Shown here piece after piece: positions 1 to 10,545 of a DNA stretch of 64,000 nucleotides. Made by a program: the position numbers and the translations under genes. Below the pieces are notes generated by a model. The model had not been told where the DNA came from. It did not search any database and saw nothing but the letters and a program-made list of their open reading frames with translations. Source of the stretch: Micractinium sp. NFX-FRZ (taxonomy: Eukaryota; Chlorophyta; Trebouxiophyceae; Chlorellales; Chlorellaceae); contig CM055506.1 of NCBI GenBank assembly GCA_029339195.1, forward strand, positions 1 through 64,000, in the 5' to 3' direction. Within the stretch, counting starts at the first letter, position 1; every line of letters starts with the position of its first letter.

Positions 1-295
1 AAAGGACCGACCGACCGACTGAAAAAATTCTAATTTTTTCAATTTTTGGCATTGTTGTCACTTTCTTTTTAACTAAGAAAACTCTAAGTAATCTTTAACA
101 CTTTCAGTAATCATTTATTCAAAAAAACAATTTTTTTAAATAGTTACTCTTTTCCATTTTTGTGAATAAAAAAGGTATTACAAAATTTGAAAAATTCAAA
201 TTTTTTAAATTTTAACTTCCTTTTTCGTTTACGAAAAAGGACGTCTTTTCTTTTTCAAAGAAAGAAAAGGCGTAAAAACCGTGAAAAGAGTGAGA
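1..295. repeat. Upstream spacer with palindromic modules
   Basis: No gene is seen. It opens with a GACC tetranucleotide run (4-21), then an E-type AT palindrome (about 21-56), an exact 22-bp A palindrome at 219-240, and a B-type stem (about 244-268). These modules recur throughout the window. Confidence 0.8.
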
Positions 296-1840
296 ATGAG
301 GTCTCATTCTCTTTGTTCAATGAGTTTTAACTTGATTGGACTGGAAAAATACATAATTTTTTTTTCGACTCTTATGAAACAATTTCATTTTAACACAAAT
401 AAAAAATTAGTAAAATTAAAATATTTATTGGAAAATTCTAGAATAAATACCGTTTCTAATTGTTCTGAAATTGAAAATTCATTTCAACATGTTAGTATGT
501 CTAAAAACTTGTCACTTTTTTTATCTTTGATAGAAAAACCAATAAATTTACTTTTTTCTATTGATCAATTTATTTTTGAATTTTCAAAAAAAACATATCA
601 ACAAAGAAAACCAGGTGAATTTTTTCATCAACTTAAAGAAAGAAAAAAATTAAGTTTGTTTTATGGTCATTTAACAAGAAAACAAATTTTCAATATTTTT
701 AACAAAGCAAAAAAAAATAAAGGATATTTTTCTAAAAACATTTTTTGTTTATTAGAAAGAAGATTAGATGTTGTTTTATACAGAAGTGGATTAACAAAAA
801 CAATAGCGGAATCTAGACAATTAATAAAACACAAAAAAATCTTAGTTAATGGAAAAATCATTAATGTTCCAAGTTTTTCTCTAAATCCGGGAGATTTCAT
901 TGAGATGACACCAAAAACAGGAGAGATTTTAAGCAATTTGCTGAAATTAAAAACTAAAGCCATGAAAACTCATCCCAAAAGTGTGAGTGACTTTTCTTCT
1001 AAATTTAAAAAAACTTTAGATTCTTCTTTAAATTTGGAAAAATCTAAAAGATCTTTAAAGAATCACGTAAGTAAAACTTTTCAATCTAAAATTCTTTGTA
1101 AATTGTTAATTCAATTACTTTGTACAAAAATCAAATCTAGGTCATTTTGGACTTTAAAAAAACAAAGAACAAGGCCCTTTTCCAATTTTCAAAAAATTGA
1201 GACCAAAAAGTTGTTTTTTCTCACATCCACAAAAGATTTAAACAATTCTAACATTTCAAACAAAAAGCATTTAGATCAAGTGTTTTTAACATTGTTAAAA
1301 TGGAAATGTTTTTCTCAAAAAAGACTTGCTTCTTTTAGAAAATATGAAAAAAATATCGCTCCTAAATTGGGATTAAAACGAAAAAATTTAAATCAACAAA
1401 GTCTTTATGCTAATCAAGCATGTCTACAAAAAAAACCAGTCTTTTGGAACCGAAATGTCTCAAGTTTGGAAAAAAGGAAAATTGTGAAACAACGAAATTC
1501 TCAAACATATAAAAACTATTTAAAATTGTTTAGTTTTAGGAAAAACTATGGTGCTGTCTATAGAAAAAGTTTTCTTATGTTTTTAAAATATTTGGAAAAT
1601 TATAAAAAGTTCCAAAGTTTGTTAACCTTAAATATGAATAATTTTTTTCTTAAAAAATCTTCCTATAAACAAAAATACAACGTTTCTCCATTTTCAAAAA
1701 ATTTGACTTTTAGATTAATAAGGCCTATGAACTTTGAAATTTCCTATAATCTTTTAAGTCTAATTTATTTATATTCACCACAAAGAGTAAATTTTCCTTT
1801 TTATATTGATTTAGATCTAATTCAAAGATCATTACGCTAA
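296..1840 (+). CDS. rps4: Ribosomal protein S4 (uS4m)
   Basis: Mitoribosomal small-subunit protein that binds the 5' domain of the small rRNA early in assembly. The S4 RNA-binding domain is clear at roughly residues 151-205: LERRLDVVLYRSGLTKTIAE, then a LVNGKIINVPSF stretch ending in PGDFIEM. Upstream is a QLKERKKLSLFYGHLTRKQ segment typical of mitochondrial S4. About 514 aa is long for S4 (bacterial about 200); a Lys/Asn-rich stretch follows the S4 domain before a short C-terminal block. The frame is open from a GTG at 281. In-frame ATGs are at 296, 320 and 374, and the sequence does not decide among them; 374 begins nearer the conserved part. The next gene downstream is rps12. Confidence 0.93.
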   Translation: MRSHSLCSMSFNLIGLEKYIIFFSTLMKQFHFNTNKKLVKLKYLLENSRINTVSNCSEIENSFQHVSMSKNLSLFLSLIEKPINLLFSIDQFIFEFSKKTYQQRKPGEFFHQLKERKKLSLFYGHLTRKQIFNIFNKAKKNKGYFSKNIFCLLERRLDVVLYRSGLTKTIAESRQLIKHKKILVNGKIINVPSFSLNPGDFIEMTPKTGEILSNLLKLKTKAMKTHPKSVSDFSSKFKKTLDSSLNLEKSKRSLKNHVSKTFQSKILCKLLIQLLCTKIKSRSFWTLKKQRTRPFSNFQKIETKKLFFLTSTKDLNNSNISNKKHLDQVFLTLLKWKCFSQKRLASFRKYEKNIAPKLGLKRKNLNQQSLYANQACLQKKPVFWNRNVSSLEKRKIVKQRNSQTYKNYLKLFSFRKNYGAVYRKSFLMFLKYLENYKKFQSLLTLNMNNFFLKKSSYKQKYNVSPFSKNLTFRLIRPMNFEISYNLLSLIYLYSPQRVNFPFYIDLDLIQRSLR

Positions 1841-2187
1841 AAAAAGAGAGAGAACAAGGTTTTTTCTAATTCAATGTTTTTCTTTAATTTACAATTCTTT
1901 TCCATTTACTCCCATTTTTGAAAAAAAAAAATGGGAAAGACTTGAAAATTCAAGAAACAAACCTAGTATCACTTTCTTTAAGAAAATTACGTTGGAATAC
2001 AAAAAAAACAGCGAATCCCTCTCGAGAAGAAGCTTAGTAACGGCAAAAATTAAAAAAATCAAAATTTTTTCTGTCCTTTTCTTGAAAAAAAAAGGAAAGA
2101 CGCCAAAGAAAAGATAAAAAACATCGAACCTCCTTATTATGAATCAATAGGAGTCTTCATGAAAAAATTATGAAAACAATGTTTTTG
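1841..2187. repeat. rps4-rps12 spacer
   Basis: No gene is seen. It holds a C-type stem (1911-1935), a small D palindrome (1941-1954) and an imperfect B module near 2073-2100, in A/T-rich sequence. Confidence 0.6.
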
Positions 2188-2253
2188 GTCCCAATGTGAA
2201 TCTGGAAACGGGCGTTGCTTTTTTGCAATTTTTTTCTAATTGGGACGGGAAAA
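2188..2253 (+). repeat. G element upstream of rps12
   Basis: This segment contains CTGGAAACGGGCGTTGCT followed by a short stem (AATTTTTTTCTAATTGGGACGGGAAAAG). Related copies lie upstream of rps7 (2881-2931), cox1 (20254-20313, opposite strand) and rps2 (about 61989-62033). It may be a leader or processing element. Confidence 0.5.
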
Positions 2254-2298
2254 GACGTTGTTACTTGCCTTCATAATTTTCAAATAAAAAGAATTAAT

Positions 2299-2679
2299 AT
2301 GCCTACAAAAAATCAACTTTTACAAAAATCTAGTTCTAGAAAAAAAAAAACTTATCGCAGTAAAAAACCTGCTTTAATGAAATGCCCACAAAGAAAAGGT
2401 GTATGTTTTCGAGTGTATACAAGGACGCCTAAAAAACCAAATTCCGCTTTAAGAAAAGTTGCAAAAATTCGTTTAACAAATTCTACAGAAATTATTGCTT
2501 CTATTCCAGGCGAAGGTCATAATTTACAAGAACATTCAGTAGTTCTCGTTCGAGGAGGTCGTGTTAAAGATTTACCTGGTGTAAAATATAAAGTAATTCG
2601 AGGAACTTTAGATCTCCAGGGTGTTCTAAACAGAAAACAAGCTCGATCAAAATATGGAGCTAAAAGAGGAAAACAATAG
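2299..2679 (+). CDS. rps12: Ribosomal protein S12 (uS12m)
   Basis: Decoding-centre protein of the mitoribosomal small subunit. The 126-aa product is the usual length and highly conserved: it starts [12 protein letters not shown], then [19 protein letters not shown] with the conserved PNSALRK loop, the [20 protein letters not shown] block, and the C-terminal [10 protein letters not shown]. The ATG at 2299 is chosen because it gives the canonical N-terminus; the frame is open upstream to a TTG at 2215, but that part resembles no S12. It precedes rps7, the ancestral bacterial str-operon order. No intron is present. Confidence 0.98.
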   Translation: MPTKNQLLQKSSSRKKKTYRSKKPALMKCPQRKGVCFRVYTRTPKKPNSALRKVAKIRLTNSTEIIASIPGEGHNLQEHSVVLVRGGRVKDLPGVKYKVIRGTLDLQGVLNRKQARSKYGAKRGKQ

Positions 2680-3023
2680 GCTCTTTATTCTACAAAATTC
2701 TACAAAATTCTACAAACAAGCATGGTGTCTTTGCTGTTTGTCAAAAATTGAGAAAATCAGAATTTTTTTCAATTTTTGACAAACAGCAAAGACACTCTCT
2801 GTAACAATTTAATTAACAACAAAAACTTTCCAAAAAAGATCTAGAAAAAAACCTTTTCTTTTCGATCTCAATCTCAAGTTGGAAACAGCCGTTGCTCATT
2901 CCCAATTTTGTTCTAATTGGGGCGGGAAAAAGCATAGCTGAGATTTTTTTGACGAAAACGAGATTTCTTTTTGTTACTGTTTTTGTTTTCTTCTTCTATT
3001 CAAAAAAATAATGTAAAGTTTCT
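2680..3023. repeat. rps12-rps7 spacer with long 3' hairpin and G element
   Basis: A near-perfect inverted repeat (arms 2725-2751 and 2769-2795, 27 bp) lies just after rps12 and includes an E-type core; it could end or protect the rps12 transcript. A G element follows at 2881-2931. Confidence 0.75.
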
Positions 3024-3539
3024 ATGAGTTCCACATTTAATACTCGTTTTGATCTTTTTTTTAAAAAATTTACTAATTTACTGATGAAAGACGGCAAAAA
3101 GATAAAAGCATCAAAGATTGTTTTTGATATGTTAATCATTTTAAAAAAAAGAATAAAAAAAGATTTAGAAAAAAAAAATCATGGTACCTGTTCTCATGAT
3201 TTTTTTGAAATTCCAGTAAATTTTGAACTTTTACGTCTACTTTCACAAGCTATTGAAAATGTTACACCAAATTTAGAAGTAAGAAAAGTGAGAGTCGCTG
3301 GATCTACTTATTTAGTACCTGCTGTTTTATCTAAAAAAAAACAGGAGACTTTGGCTTTAAAATGGCTTATTGAATCTACAAAAAAAAGACAAAAAAATTC
3401 CAAATTAGATTTTGCTACTTGTTTAGCGGATGAAATTCTAGATGCTTCAAAAAAATTAGGACAAGCTCGACAAAAAAGAGATGAATTGCATCGTTTAGCA
3501 TTATCAAATCGTGCTTATATACGTTATCGTTGGTGGTAA
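3024..3539 (+). CDS. rps7: Ribosomal protein S7 (uS7m)
   Basis: Small-subunit head protein that nucleates assembly of the 3' major domain of the small rRNA. 171 aa, close to the family's usual size. Recognisable parts are FTNLLMKDGKKIKASKIVFD near the N-terminus, AIENVTPNLEVRKVRVAGST in the middle (the conserved ENV.P..EVR..RV.G.T.Y.VP motif), and a C-terminal LADEILDASKKLGQARQKRD followed by RLALSNRAYIRYRWW. The ATG at 3024 matches the family start. It follows rps12. Confidence 0.97.
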   Translation: MSSTFNTRFDLFFKKFTNLLMKDGKKIKASKIVFDMLIILKKRIKKDLEKKNHGTCSHDFFEIPVNFELLRLLSQAIENVTPNLEVRKVRVAGSTYLVPAVLSKKKQETLALKWLIESTKKRQKNSKLDFATCLADEILDASKKLGQARQKRDELHRLALSNRAYIRYRWW

Positions 3540-3899
3540 TTTGTTGAATTTCTCTAGAGAAGGGTGTTAACTGGTTTGCCAAAGAAAAATTTCTTTGGCA
3601 AAGTTTTTAACAGTATTCAAACTTTCTACCAGGAGAGGTGTTTTCAACAAAAACTTGAAAAAAAAAAAACAATCGAAATTCTGAAAAAATAATTGGGAAA
3701 CCACTTGAATTATAGATTCAAGTGCAAGCAAAAATAATTTTTTTTTTCAAAAAGAGTTTGAATTCCAAAAAATACAATTTTTGGAAACTTTAGCGAAAAT
3801 TGTTTACTAATTGGAAAACAAAAACAGAATCCTAAAATATTGTTTTTGTTAAAAGGAAGTTTTTTTCCTTGAGATAAAAAAAGAGAGTGCCATAATCTT
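3540..3899. terminator. rps7-trnC spacer with 3' hairpin
   Basis: A perfect hairpin (arms 3575-3587 and 3590-3602, 13 bp, 2-nt loop) sits 35 nt after rps7 and could mark its transcript end. The rest is plain A/T-rich sequence. Confidence 0.6.
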
Positions 3900-3970
3900 G
3901 GTTGGGTAACATAATGGGAATGTGCGGGATTGCAAATCTTAAAATGGCAGTTCGAATCTGCCCCTAACCT
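3900..3970 (+). tRNA. trnC(gca): tRNA-Cys (GCA)
   Basis: Acceptor GGTTGGG pairs with CCTAACC (one G-U), the anticodon loop TTGCAAA carries GCA, the T-loop is TTCGAAT, and the discriminator is U as usual for tRNA-Cys. The D-arm is irregular. Confidence 0.9.
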
Positions 3971-4859
3971 TTTAAAAAATCAAAAAAAGAAAAAACTGGA
4001 CTCCGGTTTTTTCTCTTTGGTCCCAATTCATCGAAATGTAGATTACAGTTCTTTAAGAATTAAGAAAAGAATTGGAAAAAAAATCAATTTTTGCCCTTGT
4101 TTTTCTTGAAGTGTCAATTTAAGGGAAAAGAAAAAAGGCGACAAATCAAGCCCTCGACTCTAAATTTCATTTTTCTCTTTTTTTTTAAGTTTTTCTTTCC
4201 TCTTTTTGTGAACAAAAAGAGGACCAATTAAAATTGCTTGGTTTATAAACACGTGACGATTTTTTGAGGAATTTTGATCTATTCTATAACTTAAAGAAAA
4301 TCTGAATGAAAATTCCTTGAGAATTGAAAACCAAGCATTGCATATGCCCTTCCTTTCTTTTTCAAAGAAAGGATCAACTGTGTATAATTTTTTCAATTTT
4401 TAATTTCCTTTTTCGTAAACGGAAAAGGACGTCCTTTTTTTAAAAAAGAAAATTTTAGAAATTTTTTTTCGTTGGAAAGTCACCCTTGAATCTAAAATTC
4501 GAAAAAAAAACCAGTCTGTCGGTCCTTTTTTGTTTACAAAAAAGGAATTCGTAAACGAAAAAGGACGTCCTTTCTTTGAAAAAGAAAGGAACGACACCAA
4601 TTTTCTGATTAAAATGATTTAACAAGCTTAAAGCAATTTGGAATCAAATGATTTTTCTGTAGATTTACTAAAATAGTGTAATTATTAATAAAAAAAGTCT
4701 TTTTTTCTATTTTGTCCTGGTGTCTTTCCTTTCATTTTCAAAGAAAGACACGGCATTAATCAAATGAAGAAATACTTTATTATCGCTCTCAATAAGGAAT
4801 AAAATGCTCAAATTTCCAATTCAAGCAATTTTACATTTAGACTATTTATTTGAAACGTT
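3971..4859. repeat. trnC-nad2 spacer
   Basis: No credible gene. Repeat modules include a B palindrome at 4352-4372, an A palindrome with one mismatch at 4407-4428, and a compound A-A-B block at 4524-4589. Short minus-strand ORFs here are made largely of these modules. Confidence 0.7.
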
Positions 4860-6419
4860 ATGTTATTAAATTTTCGCGACGACTCCTTGATTACACTTTC
4901 TCCTACTTATAAGACATTCTTATTTGACAATGATTTTCAATCATTATTTCCAGAAATTTTTTTATCAACGGCAGCTATTATGTTATTAGTTTATGGCGTA
5001 GTTTTTAGCACTTCAAAACAAAAAAATTATCCTTTACTCTTAAAAAACATTTGTTGGCTTTCTCTTTTAGCTCTTGTTTTTACATTTCTTCTATTAGTAA
5101 ATAGTCCTATTGAAAACGCTCTTCTCTGTTATAATACTTTAATCATCGATAATTTTACTAATTTTATCAAAGGGTTAATTCTATTCAGTAGTTTCTTTTG
5201 TATTTTAATCTCACTAGACTATATAAAACAAGAATCAATAAATGCATTTGAATGTGTTCTTTTATTAATTTTTTCTACCTCTAGTATGTTGTTTTTAGTG
5301 TCTTCTGCTGATTTTATTTCTTTATATCTGGCAATCGAATTACAAAGTTTATGTTTTTATGTATTGGCAGCTCTCAAAAGAAATTCAGAGTTTTCTACAG
5401 AAGCTGGTTTAAAATATTTTCTACTTGGCGCATTTTCTTCGGGACTTCTTTTATTTGGCTGTTCTTTAATCTACGGCTTTACTGGAGTGACTAACTTTTC
5501 CGAACTCGCTCGAATTTTTACAGGAGGTACACAAGAAATTCTAACCACTGCGACAGCTTTACCAGCATGTGAATTAGGAATGGTTTTTTTGTTAGTGGGG
5601 TTTCTTTTTAAAATTACAGCAGTTCCTTTTCATATGTGGTCACCAGATGTTTATGAAGGAGCTCCTACTCCGATTACAGCTTTTTTCTTGATTGTACCTA
5701 AAGCAGCTCTTTTTGGTGTATTCCTTCGAATTTTTTTAGAAAGTTTTTATGATTTTATTTTACCATGGCAAAAAATTCTTTTAGTTTCTAGTATCTGTTC
5801 AATGATTCTAGGATCTGTGGCTGCTCTTTCACAAACTCGAATTAAGAGACTTTTAGCTTACAGTTCTATTGGACATGTGGGGTATCTTTTAGCTGGATTT
5901 GCTTGTGGGACAATAGAAGGAATTCAAGCATTGCTCATCTATCTCTTTGTCTACATTTTCATGAACATTAATATGTTTGCTTTTATTTTATGTGGTATGC
6001 GTAGAGAAAATATGCAAACAGTACCACGAATGAAATACATTACAGATTTAGCTTATCTAGCTAAAACTCAACCAGTCCTTGCTTTAACATTCACAATTAC
6101 AATGTTTTCTATGGCAGGAATTCCACCTTTAGCTGGTTTTTATAGTAAAGCTTATTTATTTTTTGCTGCAATGAGTTCTAATCTTTATGTTTTAGCGGTC
6201 ATTGGTGTACTGTGCAGTGTTTGTAGTTGTTTTTATTACATACGCTTAGTAAAAATTATGTATTTTGAAGGACCTAAAAATTGGTGTAGCTTTTCACGCA
6301 TACCTGTTGAAAATGCTTTTACCTTAGCGATTACATTATTTTTTATTATGTTTTTTATGTTTTACCCTACACCCCTTCATTTAATTACACATAAAATTGC
6401 TTTAACACTTTGTATGTAA
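4860..6419 (+). CDS. nad2: NADH dehydrogenase subunit 2
   Basis: Membrane-arm proton-pumping subunit of respiratory complex I. 519 aa, consisting almost entirely of hydrophobic helices; the length fits algal and plant Nad2. Diagnostic stretches are FKITAVPFHMWSPDVYEGAP (the antiporter-like loop with the conserved Lys-His-Asp/Glu context), the SVAALSQTRIKRLLAYSSIG block, and MFSMAGIPPLAGFYSKAYLF. The first ATG of the conserved reading frame at 4860 is used. No intron is seen. It stands alone between trnC and rps10. Confidence 0.97.
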   Translation: MLLNFRDDSLITLSPTYKTFLFDNDFQSLFPEIFLSTAAIMLLVYGVVFSTSKQKNYPLLLKNICWLSLLALVFTFLLLVNSPIENALLCYNTLIIDNFTNFIKGLILFSSFFCILISLDYIKQESINAFECVLLLIFSTSSMLFLVSSADFISLYLAIELQSLCFYVLAALKRNSEFSTEAGLKYFLLGAFSSGLLLFGCSLIYGFTGVTNFSELARIFTGGTQEILTTATALPACELGMVFLLVGFLFKITAVPFHMWSPDVYEGAPTPITAFFLIVPKAALFGVFLRIFLESFYDFILPWQKILLVSSICSMILGSVAALSQTRIKRLLAYSSIGHVGYLLAGFACGTIEGIQALLIYLFVYIFMNINMFAFILCGMRRENMQTVPRMKYITDLAYLAKTQPVLALTFTITMFSMAGIPPLAGFYSKAYLFFAAMSSNLYVLAVIGVLCSVCSCFYYIRLVKIMYFEGPKNWCSFSRIPVENAFTLAITLFFIMFFMFYPTPLHLITHKIALTLCM

Positions 6420-6954
6420 CCAATCTGTTTATGATTTGTTGTTTTTCCAATGAGAATTTCCATTTAGACTTTCTCCTGCTAACGCTAAAAAGTTGAAAAA
6501 TAAAAATTTTTATTTTTCAACTTTTTAGCTCCCTTTTTCGTAAACAAAAGAAGACAGCCTTAGTGGAAATTCTTTAGGTACAACTTTTTTCTAGCATTTG
6601 AAAAAATGCCATTGCCTTTTCTTTCTTTGAAAAAGAAAAGAATGACACCATCTCTGCTTTTCGTGAACGATAAAGAAATGTTGGTTTACGAATTAGAAAA
6701 TTGGAAAAACAAGAATCGAAAATAGAAAGTAAAGACCCCTTAAATCAAAAATTCAAGAAGAGCATAGCCCTTCCTTTGTTTTTTGAAGAAAGGACAGTCC
6801 AAAATTCTAATTTTTTTTGTGGGTCCTTTTTCGTAAACGAAAAAAGAATTTGTAAGCGAAAAAGGAATTCATAAGCGAAAAAGGAAGTCCTTTCTTTGAA
6901 AAAGAAAGGAAAGACACCTGTAATAAAAAATTCTACAAAATTAAGAAAAATCCG
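6420..6954. repeat. nad2-rps10 spacer
   Basis: An AT palindrome (about 6487-6526) follows nad2. B modules lie near 6617-6640, and a compound block of A palindrome, two A half-units and a B palindrome spans 6825-6915, ending 40 nt before rps10. Confidence 0.7.
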
Positions 6955-7281
6955 ATGTATAAAATAAATTTAAATTTAAAATCTTTTGATCTCGCTTCTT
7001 TGAAACAAACTGAAAACTCGTTAGTTTCTATTTTGCGTTTTTTGGGTGTCTGTCAAATACAAAAAAAAATGAACCCTAAAAACTGTAGAAAAATTACAGT
7101 TTTACGATCTCCTCACATAGATAAAAAATCTCGAGAACAATATCAAATCTGTAGTCATAAAAGAACATTCACAGCAACTGTTTCTGATAAAAACATTGTG
7201 TTACTCTTTCTTAAAATGTTGAAAAATTGTCAATTTTTTGGCACAGAACTTGAAATTTCAATGGAATATTTAACATTTTAA
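6955..7281 (+). CDS. rps10: Ribosomal protein S10 (uS10m)
   Basis: Small-subunit head protein. 108 aa, the usual size for mitochondrial S10. The diagnostic motif is VLRSPHIDKKSREQYQI, the conserved R.P.I.K.SREQF signature, followed by a C-terminal strand-rich part (TATVSDKNIVLLFL..). The start ATG at 6955 directly follows a repeat block. It lies alone between nad2 and rps3. Confidence 0.92.
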   Translation: MYKINLNLKSFDLASLKQTENSLVSILRFLGVCQIQKKMNPKNCRKITVLRSPHIDKKSREQYQICSHKRTFTATVSDKNIVLLFLKMLKNCQFFGTELEISMEYLTF

Positions 7282-8655
7282 TTCACTTAGGCAAATCTTG
7301 AATTCACAATTTTTCCCCATTTTTGTTCCATTCTCATTTTTGAAAAAAAAAAATGGGACTAAATGGGACCGGCTTTTCTTGAATTAGAGTTTCAAGGGAA
7401 GAGACATCAACTTTCAGGTCATTCTCAGGACCTTTTGAGGGAATTGGGTTGATTTTTTTTCTTACCACGATGAGTTCTTAAAATTTCACATTTCACAAGT
7501 CAAGAAATCTCTCAGTTTTAAAACAACCCTATTTGGCAAAAAAATGTGAAATTTTTCTTGACAAAAATGCTTGAGCATAAAAAATTTCAAAGGATAGACT
7601 TAAAAGAATTTGCTTAAAAAAACTCCAAAAATTTGTCTAAATTTAATGTTTCTTATATAGAGCAATTCCACGCCTTTCCTTTCTTTGAAAAAAGAAAAAA
7701 AATTGATTGTCTTTTTTGTGTAATTTTCAAGATTTACTCGAACTAATGTCAAAAATTGAAAAATTCTAATTTTTTCTGTGGGGTCCTTTTTCGTAAACGA
7801 AAAAGGAGTTCGTAAGCGAAAAAGGAAAGACACTCTATCCTCCTAAAAAAAGAACTTTTGTTGGCCCTTCTTGACTCATGAATTCATTTGAATTCACATT
7901 TTGCCCCTCGTATACGAGCACACCTGGCTTCTCACTCTTTCAGAGAGGCGAACGTTGCTCTTAGTTTTTCGGTCACATTAACTGCTATTTAGTTCCATTT
8001 TTTTTTTCAAAAAAGAATTGACAACTTCAGAAGTCTTTTTACTTCTCTTTTCGTAAATGAATTTTTTTTTTTACGAATTCCTTTTTCGTTTACGAAAAAG
8101 GACCGACTGACAGAACTCTAAAAAAAGGACTTAGGTTTTTATTGGTTTCTTTTTTCCAAGAGCAAACTTTCTCCAATTGAGACTTGGAAAAAAACATGTG
8201 AAAAAAAGTTTTATTAGAAAAAAGCATGTTGAATTTAGAGATCTTTTCTTTATTGACAATGCCATCGTGTTTTTTACTAAAGGAAATTCAAAAAAGTAAT
8301 ATACATGAAAAGTCTGTCACTTATTTGCCTTTTTTTTCTTTGAAAAGAAAGGACGGTCCCGGTTCTATTTTTGAAACAAAAATGGGAACGTGTACAAAAA
8401 TGGAAAAGAAAATTTTTAATTTTTCAAATTTTTGACACCAAGTGACTGGACATTCCGTACTGTTTTCCATTTATTAGAGAAAATGGACCTTTCAAAAACA
8501 TTAAAGATATTCAAAAGTACAATAGTACAATGTGGTGCGATATTCCTTCGTGTTTCTTGAAAAACAAAAACTGGTTTTCTCTTTTTTGATAGAAACCTGT
8601 TGTTGAGATAAAACAAAAAACAACTCTCTCACCAAACTCTTAAAATTAGTAAAAA
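7282..8655. repeat. rps10-rps3 spacer
   Basis: 1.4 kb without a credible gene. It holds C stems (about 7325-7360 and 8361-8390), A half-units near 7790-7825, an exact A palindrome at 8080-8101, and an imperfect B module near 8330. TTTCTTATATAGAGC at about 7649-7663 weakly resembles the promoter-like core described below. CGTATACGAGCAC near 7910 recurs near 63930 and 35475. Confidence 0.6.
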
Positions 8656-9885
8656 ATGGGTCAAAAAATAAATCCAATATCTTTACGATTGCAATATACG
8701 AATCGAAATTTCGATAATTGTTGGTATAGTAATTATTTTTATAAGAATTTAATAAATAAAGATATCCTTTTACAACACTATTTAAACAATTTTTTAAAAT
8801 TAATGAAACTGCCGACAGGTCGTTATTCAATTCAACATTTACAAAAAAAAACGCAAATTTTCACTTTCTTCTGCTCTTCAAAATCTACCAGACAATGGAG
8901 ATCTCAATTATTTGGATTGGCTCCAAACAAAAAATTTTTAAAAAAAAATCGATATTTTTTTAAAAAGAAAACGCAATTTAGAAGAAAAACAAAAAAACAC
9001 ACAAAGTTTCATTATTTTTATAATACAATAAATCAACTTGCAGTTTATAAACTCCAAAAAAAGATTACAAGTTTTCAAAATTTCCGATTATGGGCTGCCC
9101 TAGAAAAAACAGCTTGTTTTAGTTTTTTTTCTTTGTCAACGAAAGCAAATCACAGAATAACTGATAAACTAGTAAATTTATCGACTTATTTCTCATCAAA
9201 ATCTCGTTTTTTTCAAAAAAATTTCTCTAAACACCCTGTGTTGTTTGAAAAAGTTGGTCAATCACATTTGAAAAAGAAAAAAGTTCAACAAAAGCAACTA
9301 GACTCAGTAGATTTAAAAGAACATTCTTGTTTTCTAAAAATAAATAATAATTCAAGTAGACTTTTTTTGCAAAATTTATTCATTTATAAAATCTTAAAAT
9401 ATCATCTAAAACAAAAAAAACACTGTTACAACAATTATTCAATAGATCGTAGCATTTCCACTAATCAAAAACTGACTTTTAATACACTTGAATCTAAATA
9501 CAAGAATTATTTAGAATCTTCATTATCATCTTTATACAATGTTGAACTCAATTTAATTCCCTTTACAGTAAAGAATGATTGGCAACATGCAAATTATTTA
9601 GCTGACGAAATAGTTTATTTTTTGGAAAAACGTATACCGTTTCGTAGATTAAAAAATAAAATTTTAAAACAATTATCCAAAATTTCGACAATTAAAGGTG
9701 TTCGTATTACATGTTCTGGTCGAGTAGGGGGAAAGTCCAAAAAAGCTCAACGTGCTAAGACGGAATGTATTAAATATGGACAAACGTCTTTACAGGTGTT
9801 TTCGTCTAAAATAGATTTTTCTATGAAAACAGCTTTTACAAGTTTTGGATCAGTTGGTGTTAAAGTTTGGATTTGCTATTATTAA
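8656..9885 (+). CDS. rps3: Ribosomal protein S3 (uS3m)
   Basis: Small-subunit protein at the mRNA entry site. 409 aa. The N-terminus MGQKINPISLRLQ and the C-terminal third (YLADEIVYFLEKRIPFRRL, then GVRITCSGRVGGKSKKAQRA and FGSVGVKVWICYY) are typical. Between them, about residues 60-300 form a Lys/Phe/Gln-rich insertion without recognisable motif, a common expansion in mitochondrial S3. The start ATG matches the family N-terminus. rps3, rpl16 and rps19 all lie here, but in the order rps3-rpl16-rps19 and with long spacers, so the S10 operon is only partly preserved. Confidence 0.96.
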   Translation: MGQKINPISLRLQYTNRNFDNCWYSNYFYKNLINKDILLQHYLNNFLKLMKLPTGRYSIQHLQKKTQIFTFFCSSKSTRQWRSQLFGLAPNKKFLKKNRYFFKKKTQFRRKTKKHTKFHYFYNTINQLAVYKLQKKITSFQNFRLWAALEKTACFSFFSLSTKANHRITDKLVNLSTYFSSKSRFFQKNFSKHPVLFEKVGQSHLKKKKVQQKQLDSVDLKEHSCFLKINNNSSRLFLQNLFIYKILKYHLKQKKHCYNNYSIDRSISTNQKLTFNTLESKYKNYLESSLSSLYNVELNLIPFTVKNDWQHANYLADEIVYFLEKRIPFRRLKNKILKQLSKISTIKGVRITCSGRVGGKSKKAQRAKTECIKYGQTSLQVFSSKIDFSMKTAFTSFGSVGVKVWICYY

Positions 9886-10137
9886 AAGAATTAAAAATAA
9901 AAAATCATTGCATATCCAGTTGATTCCCTTGAATTTAGAATTCTGTCTCATTTTTGTTTTAGTCCCATTTTTGTTCTAAAAATGGGACTAAATGAGACCG
10001 GGATCGGTTTTTCTTGAATTTAGAATTCTTTCCCATTTTTGAAACAAAAATGGGACTGGACAGACTTTAAATGTAATACATGTATTTTGACCCGAATTTG
10101 TTAACTAATTACAAATTCTCATCAAACAAAATTTACT
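9886..10137. repeat. rps3-rpl16 spacer
   Basis: Two C stems (about 9960-9990 and 10030-10055) separated by D-type sequence; no gene. Confidence 0.6.
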
Positions 10138-10545
10138 ATGTTACAACCTAAACGTACAAAATTTAGAAAATTTCAAAAGGGACGAGTAAAAGGTATATTA
10201 TCCAATACAACTCAGTTAAAATTTGGCCAATTTGGATTAAAAGCTTTAGAACCCGGAAGAATTCCAGCACGGACTGTAGAAGCAGTTCGACGAATAATTA
10301 CACGAAGATTTAAACGTATGGGTCAAATTTGGATACGTGTGTTTCCAGATATTCCTGTTTCTTCAAAGCCGGCTGAAGTTCGAATGGGTAAAGGAAAAGG
10401 TTCTCCTAGTTTTTGGGTTTGTCGAGTGAAAAAAGGACAAATTTTATTTGAAATGGATGGGATATCTCATCAATTAGCTAAACAAGCAGCAAAAGGAGCT
10501 TACTATAAATTACCTATAAAAACAAAGTTTTTAACTCGTGATTAA
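10138..10545 (+). CDS. rpl16: Ribosomal protein L16 (uL16m)
   Basis: Large-subunit protein near the A site and the central protuberance. 135 aa, the normal length. It begins [16 protein letters not shown], followed by [40 protein letters not shown] and [20 protein letters not shown], all near-universal L16 motifs. It starts at ATG 10138, 252 nt after rps3. Confidence 0.98.
   Translation: MLQPKRTKFRKFQKGRVKGILSNTTQLKFGQFGLKALEPGRIPARTVEAVRRIITRRFKRMGQIWIRVFPDIPVSSKPAEVRMGKGKGSPSFWVCRVKKGQILFEMDGISHQLAKQAAKGAYYKLPIKTKFLTRD

Noticed and set aside
2215..2298. N-terminal extension of rps12 from a TTG
   Set aside because: The extension overlaps the G element and is absent from S12 proteins; the ATG at 2299 gives the canonical start.
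4160..4600. Minus-strand ORFs of 66-78 codons between trnC and nad2
   Set aside because: Largely translations of A and B modules (stretches such as FFVNKKG and FFEKERKG), which recur in many unrelated false ORFs.
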